Of a DNA stretch of 64,000 bases, positions 1 through 7,550 are shown one piece after another. The stretch's first letter is position 1, and each line of letters starts with the position of its first letter. The stretch covers positions 186,001-250,000 of the forward strand of contig NZ_QOLA01000005.1 of assembly GCF_003324565.1 (NCBI RefSeq). Reading direction: 5' to 3'. This DNA comes from Streptomyces sp. SDr-06 (GTDB lineage: Bacteria > Actinomycetota > Actinomycetes > Streptomycetales > Streptomycetaceae). The notes beneath the pieces are model-generated. The model searched no databases, had not been told where the DNA came from, and worked only from the letters and a program-made list of their open reading frames with translations. A program made the position numbers and the translations under genes.

Positions 1-32
1 TTCCAGCGGACCTCGTCCTTGCCGCCGCTCAC
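1..32 (-). CDS. 5' end of an unidentified gene (partial)
   Basis: A GTG at 32 opens a reading frame that runs off the left edge of the window after about ten codons (Met-Ser-Gly-Gly-Lys-Asp-Glu-Val-Arg-Trp). It starts only 7 bases after the stop codon of the preceding minus-strand gene, so it would be the third gene of that operon. Too little is visible to name it. The call rests only on spacing and open frame. Confidence 0.3.
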   Translation of the reverse strand, partial: MSGGKDEVRW

Positions 33-39
33 CACCGGC

Positions 40-417
40 TCACATCCCGGTCAGTTCGCGGACCCGCTGCACCAGCGTCTCGCCGGAGGCCAGCAGGCCG
101 GTCAGGGCGGTGGCGCCGGTGAGGACCTCGCCGAGGCGGGCGAGGCGGCCCGGGGTGGCCCGGCCGCCGGTGCGGATCTCGTCCTCGGTGTCGGCGAGTT
201 CGCCGTCCAGGGCGCGGGTCCGGTCGTTGGCCGCCAGCTGGGCGAGGCCTGCCCTGAACTGGACGATGGCATCCAGGAGTTGGCGGTGCGCCTCGTCGTC
301 GGCGCCGCCCACGCGGTAACTGCTGGACACCTTGTTGTGGTCGCCGACCGAGACGGACCCGGTCACTCCGCTGATGTGCACGGACCGCTGCGTGCTGTCG
401 TCACCCGGCATGGTCAT
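40..417 (-). CDS. Small soluble protein with SVGDHN motif
   Basis: A 125-residue protein of unknown function. The ATG at 417 lies one base beyond the stop of the upstream membrane protein, so the two genes are almost certainly co-transcribed. Residues about 12-28 hold a short glycine/valine stretch with the motif SVGDHNKV. The rest is helical and charged, with an Asp/Glu/Arg-rich centre (about residues 40-85) and a more hydrophobic C-terminal helix. There is no signal peptide or membrane segment. The same SVGDHN motif ends the neighbouring membrane protein, which suggests the two act together. Short ISG..xVGDHN segments are known from actinobacterial proteins of uncertain function, some predicted to belong to conflict or signalling systems. 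A second in-frame ATG at 411 is an alternative start. Confidence 0.75.
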   Translation of the reverse strand: MTMPGDDSTQRSVHISGVTGSVSVGDHNKVSSSYRVGGADDEAHRQLLDAIVQFRAGLAQLAANDRTRALDGELADTEDEIRTGGRATPGRLARLGEVLTGATALTGLLASGETLVQRVRELTGM

Positions 418-418
418 C

Positions 419-2188
419 TCAGCCCTCGTTCTTGACGGTGTTGTGGTCGCCGACGCTGATCGCCCCTCGGGCATTCTCGATCATGACGCCGCCCTGAGCC
501 ACGTTGACGATCTTCTGCTCGAACTGCCCGGTGTCGTACCCGGCTTCGTACAGCGCGCTGCGCACGCCGCTGGTCACCCGGTCCTCGATGGACTTCACGT
601 AGCGCTGGTAGTCCATCGCCTGGAAGAGGGAGGTGTCGGGCGCGGCGGCCAGTTCGCGCACCGAGCGGGCCGGGCCGTCGGGCAGCGCCCGGCCGTAGCC
701 GCCGGTGAGGCGGTGCCAGGTGGAGCCGATCGCGCGGCCGAGGACGAGCAGGGAGCCGAAGGCGGTCGCCGGGGTGCGCGCCAGCGCCCAGGCCGCCTTG
801 CCCAGCGGGTTGCGGCAGGCGAAGTCGTGGGCGGTCCGGTCGGCGCGCAGGAAGTCCTCCCGCAGCGGGGCGAGCACGTGCGGCGCGATCTCCAGGACCA
901 GCATGCCGCCCTGGGTGTGGACGCGTACGAACACGGTGGTGACGAGGTGCTCCTCCCAGCCGCCGACCCGGATGCGCAGGAAGTGCCTGCGCGCCTCGCC
1001 GCCCTCCTCCAGGGCTTCGGCGCGGTGCTGCTCGAAGTCGCCGTCGCGGTAGGGGGCGTGGATGCGCGCGGGCAGCCCCTCGACGGGCAGGAAGACGTAC
1101 TCGGTCACTTCGAGCTGGCGCAGCCGGTCGCGCACGGCGCGGGCCTCGGCGGGCACCGTCGGCGCGGGGATGCGGAGCCGGGTGATGAGGGGTTCGACGA
1201 TGCGCAGGATCTCGGCGTTGCCGACCCGGGTCGGCTGCCGGTCGCCGAGCGACGTGCGGGGGCGCAGCTGGATGGAGACCGACCAGGGGTCGAAGGGGTT
1301 GCCCGCGCCGCGGAAGGGGGCGTCGGCGCGGTAGACCGCGAGGGGGGCGTGCTGCTCGACCCGGATCATGGCGGCCAGCCGCTGGAGCCGTCCGTTGTCG
1401 TTGTGCTGCGCGGGGTCGGCGGCGAAGTCCTGGAAGCCTTCCGGCGACAGCTCGCCCGCCATGATCCGGGTGAACTGGTGGCGTTGCAGGCCGACGCAGA
1501 GGGCGAGCACGGCGAAGCAGCCGAGGACGCCCCAGCCGAGCCCGGGGCTCATGCCCTGGCCCGCGAGGTCCAGCGCGCCCGCGCCGACCAGCTGGGCGGG
1601 ACCGGCGACGAACGGCGGGACCGTGTCGGAACTCCGGGGGGAACGGACGAAGTCGTCCCCGCCGTAACCCCCGTACCCCACCGACGAGTTGTGGGACGAG
1701 GAGTCGTACCCGCCGAACAGGGACACCACCACCGTGACGAGAAAGGCCACGAGCAGCGTCCGCGCCCACCAGCGCAGGAAGAAGGCGGGCAGGGCGCGGT
1801 ACCACGGCGCGGGGCGGGCGGTGCCGCGCACCAGGCGGGCGATCCCGAGCAGGAGGCAGGGGCCCGCGACCACGAGGAAGACGCCCTGGGTGACGACGAC
1901 GCCGAGCACCCAGAGCACCACGAGCCCGAGCGACCAGGCGATCTCCAGGTTGCGGGCGCGCAGCGCGTGGGCGAGCACGCGGGCCGCGTCGAAGCCGAGC
2001 GAGGGCGCGACGACCCGCTCCTCGTGGACGTACAGCTCGTCGATGACCGCGTCGCGGTAGTCCTCGTCGAGATAGCTGCCCGCGGCCATCAGCCGGGTCG
2101 CCTCGCTGACCGACGGGTGCACCGGCGGCAGCCCGCCGGGCGACTGCGCCGTCGCGTGCGCCTGCGGCGGCACCTGAGCCTGCGTCAT
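419..2188 (-). CDS. Multipass membrane protein ending in SVGDHN motif
   Basis: A 589-residue membrane protein without a recognised family. The ATG at 2188 is preceded by a purine-rich GGGGGAG ribosome-binding site; a longer open frame upstream has none. The first 60 residues are cytoplasmic. Two hydrophobic segments lie around residues 70-115, another at about 130-150, and one or two more at about 195-235. A long soluble C-terminal region (about residues 260-589) follows, containing a patch that looks like a prohibitin- or paraslipin-like scaffold, but I cannot assign it. The last residues contain GAISVGDHNTV, matching the start of the downstream 125-residue protein. The shared motif and the one-base gap argue for a functional pair, possibly a membrane anchor and a soluble partner. 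Function unknown. Confidence 0.75.
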   Translation of the reverse strand: MTQAQVPPQAHATAQSPGGLPPVHPSVSEATRLMAAGSYLDEDYRDAVIDELYVHEERVVAPSLGFDAARVLAHALRARNLEIAWSLGLVVLWVLGVVVTQGVFLVVAGPCLLLGIARLVRGTARPAPWYRALPAFFLRWWARTLLVAFLVTVVVSLFGGYDSSSHNSSVGYGGYGGDDFVRSPRSSDTVPPFVAGPAQLVGAGALDLAGQGMSPGLGWGVLGCFAVLALCVGLQRHQFTRIMAGELSPEGFQDFAADPAQHNDNGRLQRLAAMIRVEQHAPLAVYRADAPFRGAGNPFDPWSVSIQLRPRTSLGDRQPTRVGNAEILRIVEPLITRLRIPAPTVPAEARAVRDRLRQLEVTEYVFLPVEGLPARIHAPYRDGDFEQHRAEALEEGGEARRHFLRIRVGGWEEHLVTTVFVRVHTQGGMLVLEIAPHVLAPLREDFLRADRTAHDFACRNPLGKAAWALARTPATAFGSLLVLGRAIGSTWHRLTGGYGRALPDGPARSVRELAAAPDTSLFQAMDYQRYVKSIEDRVTSGVRSALYEAGYDTGQFEQKIVNVAQGGVMIENARGAISVGDHNTVKNEG

Positions 2189-2456
2189 GTACTGCTCCCC
2201 CGATACGGCGGCGGCGCCGGGTGCCGTCACATCGTCCAGCCGGAAGAAGGGTGTTCGAGGGCGCCGCCAGGGTGGACATGCTAGCGGTGCACCGCTGTGC
2301 GCACCGCCTCGTTCACATCCTCCCCACGGGTACGTCCGGGGCACGGTGGAGGAGCAGGGGGTCGCGAAGGGGGCGCACCGGGTGGGCGGGGGCGGGATGA
2401 AGGTGCCCGGCCCGGCCCGCGCGCCCGGCGCCTGCCGGGCGGATCAACTCGGGGCA
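2189..2456. other. Divergent intergenic region
   Basis: This stretch separates the leftward membrane-protein operon from the rightward deacetylase. It holds the GGGGGAG ribosome-binding site of the leftward gene near 2192-2200 and an otherwise featureless GC-rich run. No reading frame with normal codon bias is seen. The promoter of the rightward gene follows at its right end. Confidence 0.5.
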
Positions 2457-2486
2457 TTGACAAGCCAGTTGGTCTGAACCAATGAT
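2457..2486 (+). promoter_or_regulatory. Promoter with DasR-like palindrome
   Basis: TTGACA at 2457-2462 is a consensus -35 box. AATGAT at 2481-2486, 18 bases further on, can serve as -10. Between and overlapping them lies TTGGTCTGAACCAA (2469-2482), a palindrome with TTGGT/ACCAA arms. It matches 10 of 14 positions of the DasR response element core CTGGTCTAGACCAG, which controls chitin and N-acetylglucosamine genes in Streptomyces. The transcript would begin at about 2493-2494, directly on an ATG. The assignment to DasR is inference from the motif and from the polysaccharide-related gene behind it. Confidence 0.5.
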
Positions 2487-2493
2487 GCCGGTC

Positions 2494-3210
2494 ATGCCGA
2501 GACCCCGCATCGCTCGCCGCAGTGCCCGCCGTGCGCGCCGTGCCGCGCTCGCCGTCCTCGCCCCCGTGCTGCTGCTCCTCGGCCCGGCCGGGCCCGCGGC
2601 GGCCGCCGGGGCGGATGCGGCGGGCTGGCCGGAGCCGGTTCCCGTGGTGTCCCACGTCGACACGGCAGACCCGGTCGTCTTCATCACCCTCGACGACGGG
2701 TGGAACCACGACCCGGCCGCCCAGCGGCTCCTCCTGGACCGCCAGGTCCCCGCCACCCTGTTCCTGCTGCCCGGGGCCTACTCCTACGACCCCGGGTACT
2801 TCCGCACGCTGCTCGACCACGGGCCCTCCCGGGTCGAGAACCACACGGTGAACCACCCCGACCTCACGACGCTGCCCGAGGCGGGGCAGAGGTCCGAACT
2901 GTGCGGGGCGCGCGAACAGGCCCTCGCCCGGTTCGGCTCCGAGCCCCGGCTGGCCCGGCCGCCGTACGGGGCGTACGACGCCACCACGCGGACGGTGGCC
3001 CGGGCGTGCGGTTCGAAGGCGCTGGTGACGTGGACGTACGACTTCACGACCTGGGGCGGGGTGGTTCCGCCCACGCCCGTGCTGCGGGCGGGGGACATCG
3101 TGCTGCTGCACTTCAACGACACGGTGGCTGCGGATCTGGGGCGGGCACTGGGGGCGGCGGACGCGGCGGGCCTGCGGCCGGCTCTGCTGAACTCCTACGT
3201 CCCGGAGTGA
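2494..3210 (+). CDS. Secreted polysaccharide deacetylase (NodB domain)
   Basis: A 238-residue exported enzyme of the carbohydrate esterase 4 (NodB) family, expected to remove acetyl groups from chitin oligomers, peptidoglycan or a related glycan outside the cell. An arginine-rich N-terminus, a hydrophobic core and an AAAAGADA-type cleavage region form a signal peptide in the first 40 residues. Family motifs are present: TLDDG near residue 65 (metal-binding Asp), HTVNH near 117-121 (metal-binding histidines), RPPYGAYD near 155, and LLHFND close to the C-terminus. In-frame ATGs lie at 2482, 2485 and 2494, none with a ribosome-binding site. I chose 2494 because the promoter predicts transcription starting there, giving a leaderless mRNA. 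The gene stands alone, with a DasR-like site in its promoter. Confidence 0.88.
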   Translation: MPRPRIARRSARRARRAALAVLAPVLLLLGPAGPAAAAGADAAGWPEPVPVVSHVDTADPVVFITLDDGWNHDPAAQRLLLDRQVPATLFLLPGAYSYDPGYFRTLLDHGPSRVENHTVNHPDLTTLPEAGQRSELCGAREQALARFGSEPRLARPPYGAYDATTRTVARACGSKALVTWTYDFTTWGGVVPPTPVLRAGDIVLLHFNDTVAADLGRALGAADAAGLRPALLNSYVPE

Positions 3211-3445
3211 CGGCCCCGGGGGTTTTCCCACCCACCCACCCGTGCAGCGGGTTGGATGAGCTGAGCCCTGGGGCTGCGCCCCAGACCCCCTTGAGGGGCT
3301 CCGCCCCTCGAACCCCGGCGGGGGCTCCGCCCCCACACCCCCGTTCGCGCCTTAAGGGCGCTCGTCCTCAATCTCCCCCAAGGCCTTAAGGGCCAGGGGG
3401 GACCCCCATGACGGGCTGAAGATGCCCATGCCGACCAGCACCGTC
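3211..3445. repeat. Intergenic array of GC-rich hairpins
   Basis: Three short hairpins with three-base loops follow one another: arms CTGGGGC at 3268-3274/3278-3284, GAGGGGC at 3293-3299/3303-3309, and GGGGGC at 3320-3325/3329-3334. They may end transcription of the deacetylase. A similar CTGGGG...CCCCAG hairpin occurs at 34353-34370, next to further copies of the repeat described at 3446-3500. No coding sequence is seen here. Confidence 0.6.
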
Positions 3446-3500
3446 CTGCTAAGGGGCGCGGGGAACTGCGCGAGCAACCACGCACGGCTCGCAGCCGAAA
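3446..3500 (+). repeat. Dispersed intergenic repeat, copy 1
   Basis: About 55 bases with the core GGGGCGCGGGGAACTGCGCG, followed by a CAACCACGCACGG segment and GCAGCCGAA. Two inverted copies with only scattered differences lie at 34431-34484 and 34526-34580. All three are between genes. Such elements are familiar as repeated intergenic sequences in Streptomyces genomes, but their role is not known. Confidence 0.7.
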
Positions 3501-3528
3501 GCGACCCAGGGGCGGGGTGGGGCCCCGG

Positions 3529-4710
3529 TCAGCGGATCACGTGCGGCACGAACCTCGCGTACTCGTCCGTGACCAGCCCCGACGACTCCCGGATCCCCAG
3601 CCCCGCGGACTCGTTCTCCACGACCCACGCCCCCAGCACCACCCGGTTCCCGGCGAAGTCGGGCAGCGGCGCCAACTCCTGGTAGCAGCACGCCTCTTCG
3701 GGCCGGACGAAGCCGGAGCCCGGGGGGTGGACGGTGACGCCCGCGCCCTCCCGGCCGAGCAGGGGCTTCGCCACGTATCCGCGGCCGGAGGCCAGGTCCC
3801 GGGGGCCGTCCAGGTACGCCGGGAGCAGGTTCGGGTGGCCCGGGTACAGCTCCCACAACACCGCGAGCAGCGCCTTGTTGGAGAGCAGCATCTTCCACGC
3901 CGGCTCGATCCAGCACGTCGTACCGGTGCCGCCCCCGTTGTCGAGGGTGTCGAGCACCTGCGGCCCGAACGCGTCGGAGGCCAGCCACTCCCACGGATAC
4001 AGCTTGAAGCAGGCCCGGATGAAGCGGAGCCGTTCGTCGACGAAGCGGCCGGTGATGTCGTCCCAGCCGATGGACTCGACGGACAGCGCCTCCGTGTCGA
4101 GACCCGCCTGCTCGGCCGTCTCGCGGAGATACGCGACCGTCATGAGGTCCTCGCCGAGCTCGTCGCCGTCGGAGTGGGCGAAGTGCACGGGGCCGGGCGG
4201 CAGCAGCGGGGCCTGCCGCTTCCAGGCCGCGACGAGGCGCTCGTGCAGCGAGTTCCACTGGTCGGCGCCGGGGAACCGCTCCTCCATCCAGAACCACTGC
4301 GGGCTCGCCGCCTCCACGAGCGAGGTCGGGGTGTCGGCGTTGTACTCCAGCAACTTGGCGGGCCCGGAGCCGTCGTAGCGGAGGTCGAACCGGCCGTACA
4401 GGGAGGGGAGTTCGGCCCGGCGGCGCCAGGACTCGGCGACCAGGTCCGCGAGGCGGCCGTCCATGATGCCGAGGTCGGCGAAGCGCCCCTTCTCGACGAT
4501 GTGCGCGGCCGCCGCCAGGCACATGGCGTGCAGTTCCTCGACGGTCTCCTCCAGCGCCTCGACCTCGGGCAGCGTGAAGGAGTAGTACGCGCTCTCGTCC
4601 CAGTAGGGGCGCAGCGAGTCGTCGGGGTAGCGGGTCAGCGGGTAGATGAGGCCCTGTTCCTCGACGGTGCGCTGCCAGTCGGGGCGCGGCTGTATGCGAT
4701 GGCGTTCCAT
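3529..4710 (-). CDS. Glutathionylspermidine synthase-like ATP-grasp protein (YgiC type)
   Basis: A 393-residue cytoplasmic ligase-like protein of the glutathionylspermidine synthase preATP-grasp family. These enzymes join a carboxylate to an amine using ATP; the substrate in this branch is not known and is unlikely to be glutathione in Streptomyces. Family features include KLLEYNADTPT (about residues 105-115), the ATP-grasp segment YVAKPLLGREGAGV near 300, and a C-terminal GAWVVENESAGLGIRES stretch. The ATG at 4710 follows a GGGAC ribosome-binding site. The upstream gene is a glycine-rich lipoprotein with a YgiB-like tail. The same pairing (YgiB/YgiC, YjfM/YjfC) is known in enterobacteria, so the ATP-grasp enzyme may modify the lipoprotein or something it binds; that is inference. 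Confidence 0.85.
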   Translation of the reverse strand: MERHRIQPRPDWQRTVEEQGLIYPLTRYPDDSLRPYWDESAYYSFTLPEVEALEETVEELHAMCLAAAAHIVEKGRFADLGIMDGRLADLVAESWRRRAELPSLYGRFDLRYDGSGPAKLLEYNADTPTSLVEAASPQWFWMEERFPGADQWNSLHERLVAAWKRQAPLLPPGPVHFAHSDGDELGEDLMTVAYLRETAEQAGLDTEALSVESIGWDDITGRFVDERLRFIRACFKLYPWEWLASDAFGPQVLDTLDNGGGTGTTCWIEPAWKMLLSNKALLAVLWELYPGHPNLLPAYLDGPRDLASGRGYVAKPLLGREGAGVTVHPPGSGFVRPEEACCYQELAPLPDFAGNRVVLGAWVVENESAGLGIRESSGLVTDEYARFVPHVIR

Positions 4711-4795
4711 GTCCCGGGTCCTGTCGTCCGTATCCCTCGGCGGCTCTCGGCGTCCCTCTGCGTCCCTCTGCGTCCCCCGGTTCTGCCCCCGTGTC

Positions 4796-5062
4796 TCAGC
4801 CGCCGCCGGATCCGCCGTGGCCGAATCCGCCGCGCGAGACGCCGGACTTGTCGAAGGAGCCGCCGGAGACCTTGCCGCCGCGGCTGGACCCGCCGTAGTA
4901 GTACTGGCCGCTGCCGCCGCTCTTGCACTCGTACTTCGGGAGCTCCTTGTAGGTGACCGGGTGCACGCAGCGCCGGTCCGGCTCGCTGCCGCACGCCGCG
5001 AGCGTCGCGGCGAGCACCCCCATCCCGCCGAGCACCACTGTCGTGGACCTGAACCTGCGCAT
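4796..5062 (-). CDS. Glycine-rich lipoprotein, YgiB-like
   Basis: An 88-residue predicted lipoprotein. The ATG at 5062 has an excellent GGGGGAGG ribosome-binding site, so longer upstream starts are unlikely. Residues 1-23 form a signal peptide ending in a lipobox (TLAAC) with the modified Cys at 24. The mature part has a small Cys-containing segment (residues 30-50) and then a Gly/Ser-rich tail containing SRGGFGHGG, resembling the tails of DUF1190/YgiB proteins. It lies 85 bases upstream of the YgiC-like ATP-grasp gene in the same direction. The gap includes a short CTCTGCGTCC direct repeat. Function unknown; the pair is probably a functional unit. Confidence 0.78.
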   Translation of the reverse strand: MRRFRSTTVVLGGMGVLAATLAACGSEPDRRCVHPVTYKELPKYECKSGGSGQYYYGGSSRGGKVSGGSFDKSGVSRGGFGHGGSGGG

Positions 5063-5202
5063 CGGCAGACCTCCCCCGCTCTTCCGTCCGCGCCGTGGGA
5101 TTGTGTACGGAACTTCGCTGTAGGACGCGTTCCGGCCACACACTAGTTCCCGGCCGTTCCCGGCCCGCCCCCCGGGTTTCCCCGGCCCGCCGGGCCTGCG
5201 AC

Positions 5203-5214
5203 TACAGTCCCCCT
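5203..5214 (+). promoter_or_regulatory. -10 box of a leaderless transcript
   Basis: TACAGT at 5203-5208 fits a HrdB-type -10 hexamer. Counting seven bases on reaches 5215, where the GTG start codon of the transporter lies. The absence of any ribosome-binding site supports a leaderless mRNA. No convincing -35 box is visible in the GC-rich sequence upstream. Confidence 0.45.
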
Positions 5215-6084
5215 GTGTTTGGGATGATCTGCGCGCTCGCGTCCGCGGTCTGCTTCGGTACGGCCACCGTCCTCCAGGCCGCCGCGACGCGCGCGGCCGA
5301 GCCGAGTCAGGGGGCCGGGGCCGGTTCCGGTGTGGACGCCGCGCTGCTGCTGCGCGCCGTGCGCCAGTGGCGCTACGTCGCGGGGCTCGCCCTGGACGGC
5401 CTCGGCTTCGTCTTCCAGATCCTCGCCCTGCGCTCGGTGCCGATCTACGCGGTCGGCGCGGCGCTCGCCGCCTCGCTCGCCGTGACGGCGGTGGTCGCCG
5501 CCCGCCTCCTGAAGGTCAGGCTGTCCGGTACGGAGTGGGCGGCGGTCGGGGTGGTCTGCGCGGGCCTCGCCATGCTGGGCCTGTCGTCCGGCGCCGAGGG
5601 CACGGACCCGGGCCCCGCCTCCCTGCCCTGGTGGCTGCTCGGGGTGGCCGCCGCGGTGCTGGCCGCGGGTGCGGTCGGCGGACGGCTGCCGGACCGGGCC
5701 CGGGCGCTGGTCCTGGGGCTCGGCGCGGGCTGCGGATTCGGCGTGGTCGAGGTCGCGGTCCGCCTCATCGACGACCCCTTCGACCTGACGAATCCGGCGT
5801 TGTACGCCCTGCTGGTCGGCGGCGGCGCGGCGTTCCTGCTGCTCACCTCGGCGCTGTCGCGCGGCTCGGTCACCACGGCGACGGCGGGCATGGTCATCGG
5901 CGAGACCATCGGCCCGGCCCTGGTGGGCGTGGCCTGGCTGGGCGACCGGACCCGCGACGGGCTCGGCTGGCTGACGGTGGCCGGCTTCGCGGTGGCGGTG
6001 GCCGGCGCGCTGGCCCTGGCCCGCTTCGGCGAGGCCCCGGAGGCGGAGCCCAAGGCCTCGCTCCAGGACGTACCGGAGCACTGA
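5215..6084 (+). CDS. DMT/EamA-type membrane transporter
   Basis: A 289-residue integral membrane protein with about nine hydrophobic segments, matching the drug/metabolite transporter architecture of two repeated halves (first half about residues 1-135, second about 140-280). The last loop, ending in Glu/Pro/Lys-rich residues, is cytoplasmic. Substrate cannot be told from sequence. Start choice: the GTG at 5215 sits exactly where transcription should begin behind a TACAGT -10 box, and the protein then starts with a membrane helix as in relatives. It is convergent with the MocR regulator (13-base gap). Confidence 0.8.
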   Translation: MFGMICALASAVCFGTATVLQAAATRAAEPSQGAGAGSGVDAALLLRAVRQWRYVAGLALDGLGFVFQILALRSVPIYAVGAALAASLAVTAVVAARLLKVRLSGTEWAAVGVVCAGLAMLGLSSGAEGTDPGPASLPWWLLGVAAAVLAAGAVGGRLPDRARALVLGLGAGCGFGVVEVAVRLIDDPFDLTNPALYALLVGGGAAFLLLTSALSRGSVTTATAGMVIGETIGPALVGVAWLGDRTRDGLGWLTVAGFAVAVAGALALARFGEAPEAEPKASLQDVPEH

Positions 6085-6097
6085 CAACCGGCGGGCG

Positions 6098-7504
6098 CTA
6101 GGGCAGCGCCCGGCACAGGGCGTCCAGCGCCCCCGTCCACGCCGAGTCCGGCGGCGTGCCGTACCCGACCACCAACGCGTCCCGTTCCGGGGCGAGTTCG
6201 GGGTGACGGAAGCGGGAGAGGCCTTCCAGGGCCAGGCCCTGCCAGGTGGCGGCCTGGATGATGGAGCGCTCGGTGCCGGGCGGCAGTTCGACCACGGCGT
6301 GCAGCCCGGCCGCGATGCCACTGACCCGCACGCCGGGCGCCCGCTCGGCGAGCGCGGCCACCAACTGGTCGCGGCGGCGCCGGTAGTGCAGCCGCATGCC
6401 GCGCACATGGCGGTCGTACGCCCCGGACCTGATGAACTCGGCGAGCGTGAGCTGGTCGAACGCGCCACCCGCCCAGTAGCCGCCCTTGGCCTGCGCGACC
6501 TCCTCGACGAGGTGCTCGGGCAGCACCATCCACCCGATGCGCAGGCCCGGCGCCAGCGACTTGCTCGCGGTGCCGATGTAGACCACGTGCTCGGGGTCGA
6601 GGCCCTGGAGCGCGCCGACCGCCTTGCGGTCGTAGCGGAACTCGCCGTCGTAGTCGTCCTCCACGATCAGCCCGCCCGTGGCGCGCGCCCAGTCGACGGC
6701 GGCGGCCCGCCGGTCGGGCAGCAGCGGCACCCCGATCGGGAACTGGTGCGCGGCCGTCATGAGCACCGCCCCCACCCCCTTCATCGCCCCCAACTCCTCG
6801 GTGCGCGTGCCGAGTTCGTCGATCGGCAGGGCCGGGGTGCGCAGCCCCGCGTCGGTCAGCACCTTCCAGTGGAAGTCGAGGCCGTACGACTCGACGGCCA
6901 TCTCCCGCACCCGGCGCGCCCGCAGCACCGTGGCCATCAGCATCAGACCGTGCAGGAAACCGGAGCAGACCACGATGCGGTCCGGCGAGGCGTAAACGCC
7001 GCGCGCCCGGGCGAGGTAGTCCGCCAGGACCGTGCGCAGCTCGATCCGGCCGCGCGGGTCCCCGATGCCGAAGGCCTCGTGCGGGGCCTCGGTGAGGGCC
7101 CGGCGGGCGGCCTTGAGCCACTCGGCGCGCGGGAAGGACGCGAGGTCGGGCGAGCCCGCCATCAGGTTGTAGGTGGGTCTGCGGCGGGCCGGAAGGCGCC
7201 GGGTGTGGCTGCGGTCCGGGCGGGCCGTCGCGCGCTGGGCCACCCTGGTGCCGGAGCCCTGGCGCGCGGTGAGCCAGCCTTCGGCGACCAGCTCGGCGTA
7301 GGCGTCGGCGACGGTGTTGCGGGCGATCCCGAGGTCGGCGGCGAGCGAACGCGAGGACGGCAGCCGGGTGCCGGGCGCGAGCCGCCCGCCGCGCACGGCT
7401 TCGCGCAGCGCCTGAGTGAGACCCGAGCGCAGGCCCGCGCCGCCCACGTCGATGTGCAGATCGACACCGAGAGTTTCCGGAGAAGTGGCCCAGGATTTCA
7501 CCAT
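6098..7504 (-). CDS. MocR/PdxR-family transcription regulator with aminotransferase domain
   Basis: A 468-residue regulator combining an N-terminal GntR-type winged helix (about residues 20-85, with an RNTVADAYAEL recognition region and the LTARQGSGTRV wing) with a class I aminotransferase fold. The PLP-binding lysine lies in GTASKSLAPGLRIGW near residue 315, and the EDDYDGEFRYD segment that lines the cofactor site is intact. MocR regulators bind pyridoxal phosphate or amino-acid adducts and often act on a divergent gene. The ATG at 7504 leaves only 46 bases to the divergent AhpD-like gene; a longer start at 7552 would overlap it. Direct CCATAC repeats in that gap are likely its binding site. 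Confidence 0.88.
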   Translation of the reverse strand: MVKSWATSPETLGVDLHIDVGGAGLRSGLTQALREAVRGGRLAPGTRLPSSRSLAADLGIARNTVADAYAELVAEGWLTARQGSGTRVAQRATARPDRSHTRRLPARRRPTYNLMAGSPDLASFPRAEWLKAARRALTEAPHEAFGIGDPRGRIELRTVLADYLARARGVYASPDRIVVCSGFLHGLMLMATVLRARRVREMAVESYGLDFHWKVLTDAGLRTPALPIDELGTRTEELGAMKGVGAVLMTAAHQFPIGVPLLPDRRAAAVDWARATGGLIVEDDYDGEFRYDRKAVGALQGLDPEHVVYIGTASKSLAPGLRIGWMVLPEHLVEEVAQAKGGYWAGGAFDQLTLAEFIRSGAYDRHVRGMRLHYRRRRDQLVAALAERAPGVRVSGIAAGLHAVVELPPGTERSIIQAATWQGLALEGLSRFRHPELAPERDALVVGYGTPPDSAWTGALDALCRALP

Positions 7505-7513
7505 GGGAATGGA

Positions 7514-7541
7514 CCATACCCGTGTGCCATACGCCCCGTAC
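7514..7541 (+). promoter_or_regulatory. Direct repeats, probable MocR operator
   Basis: CCATAC occurs at 7514-7519 and again at 7527-7532, 13 bases apart, followed by a degenerate CCGTAC at 7536-7541. The repeats fill the 46-base gap between the divergent MocR and AhpD-like genes. MocR proteins typically recognise direct repeats in such gaps. Confidence 0.45.
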
Positions 7542-7550
7542 CTTCGTTCC

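Noticed and set aside
332..2284. Very long open frame on the plus strand opposite the membrane protein
   Set aside because: It is the mirror of a real gene in GC-rich DNA: low-complexity product rich in Arg, Gly and Ala, no ribosome-binding site and no domain. The same applies to other long antisense frames, such as 53067-54797 opposite guaA and 38414-40900 opposite pcrA.
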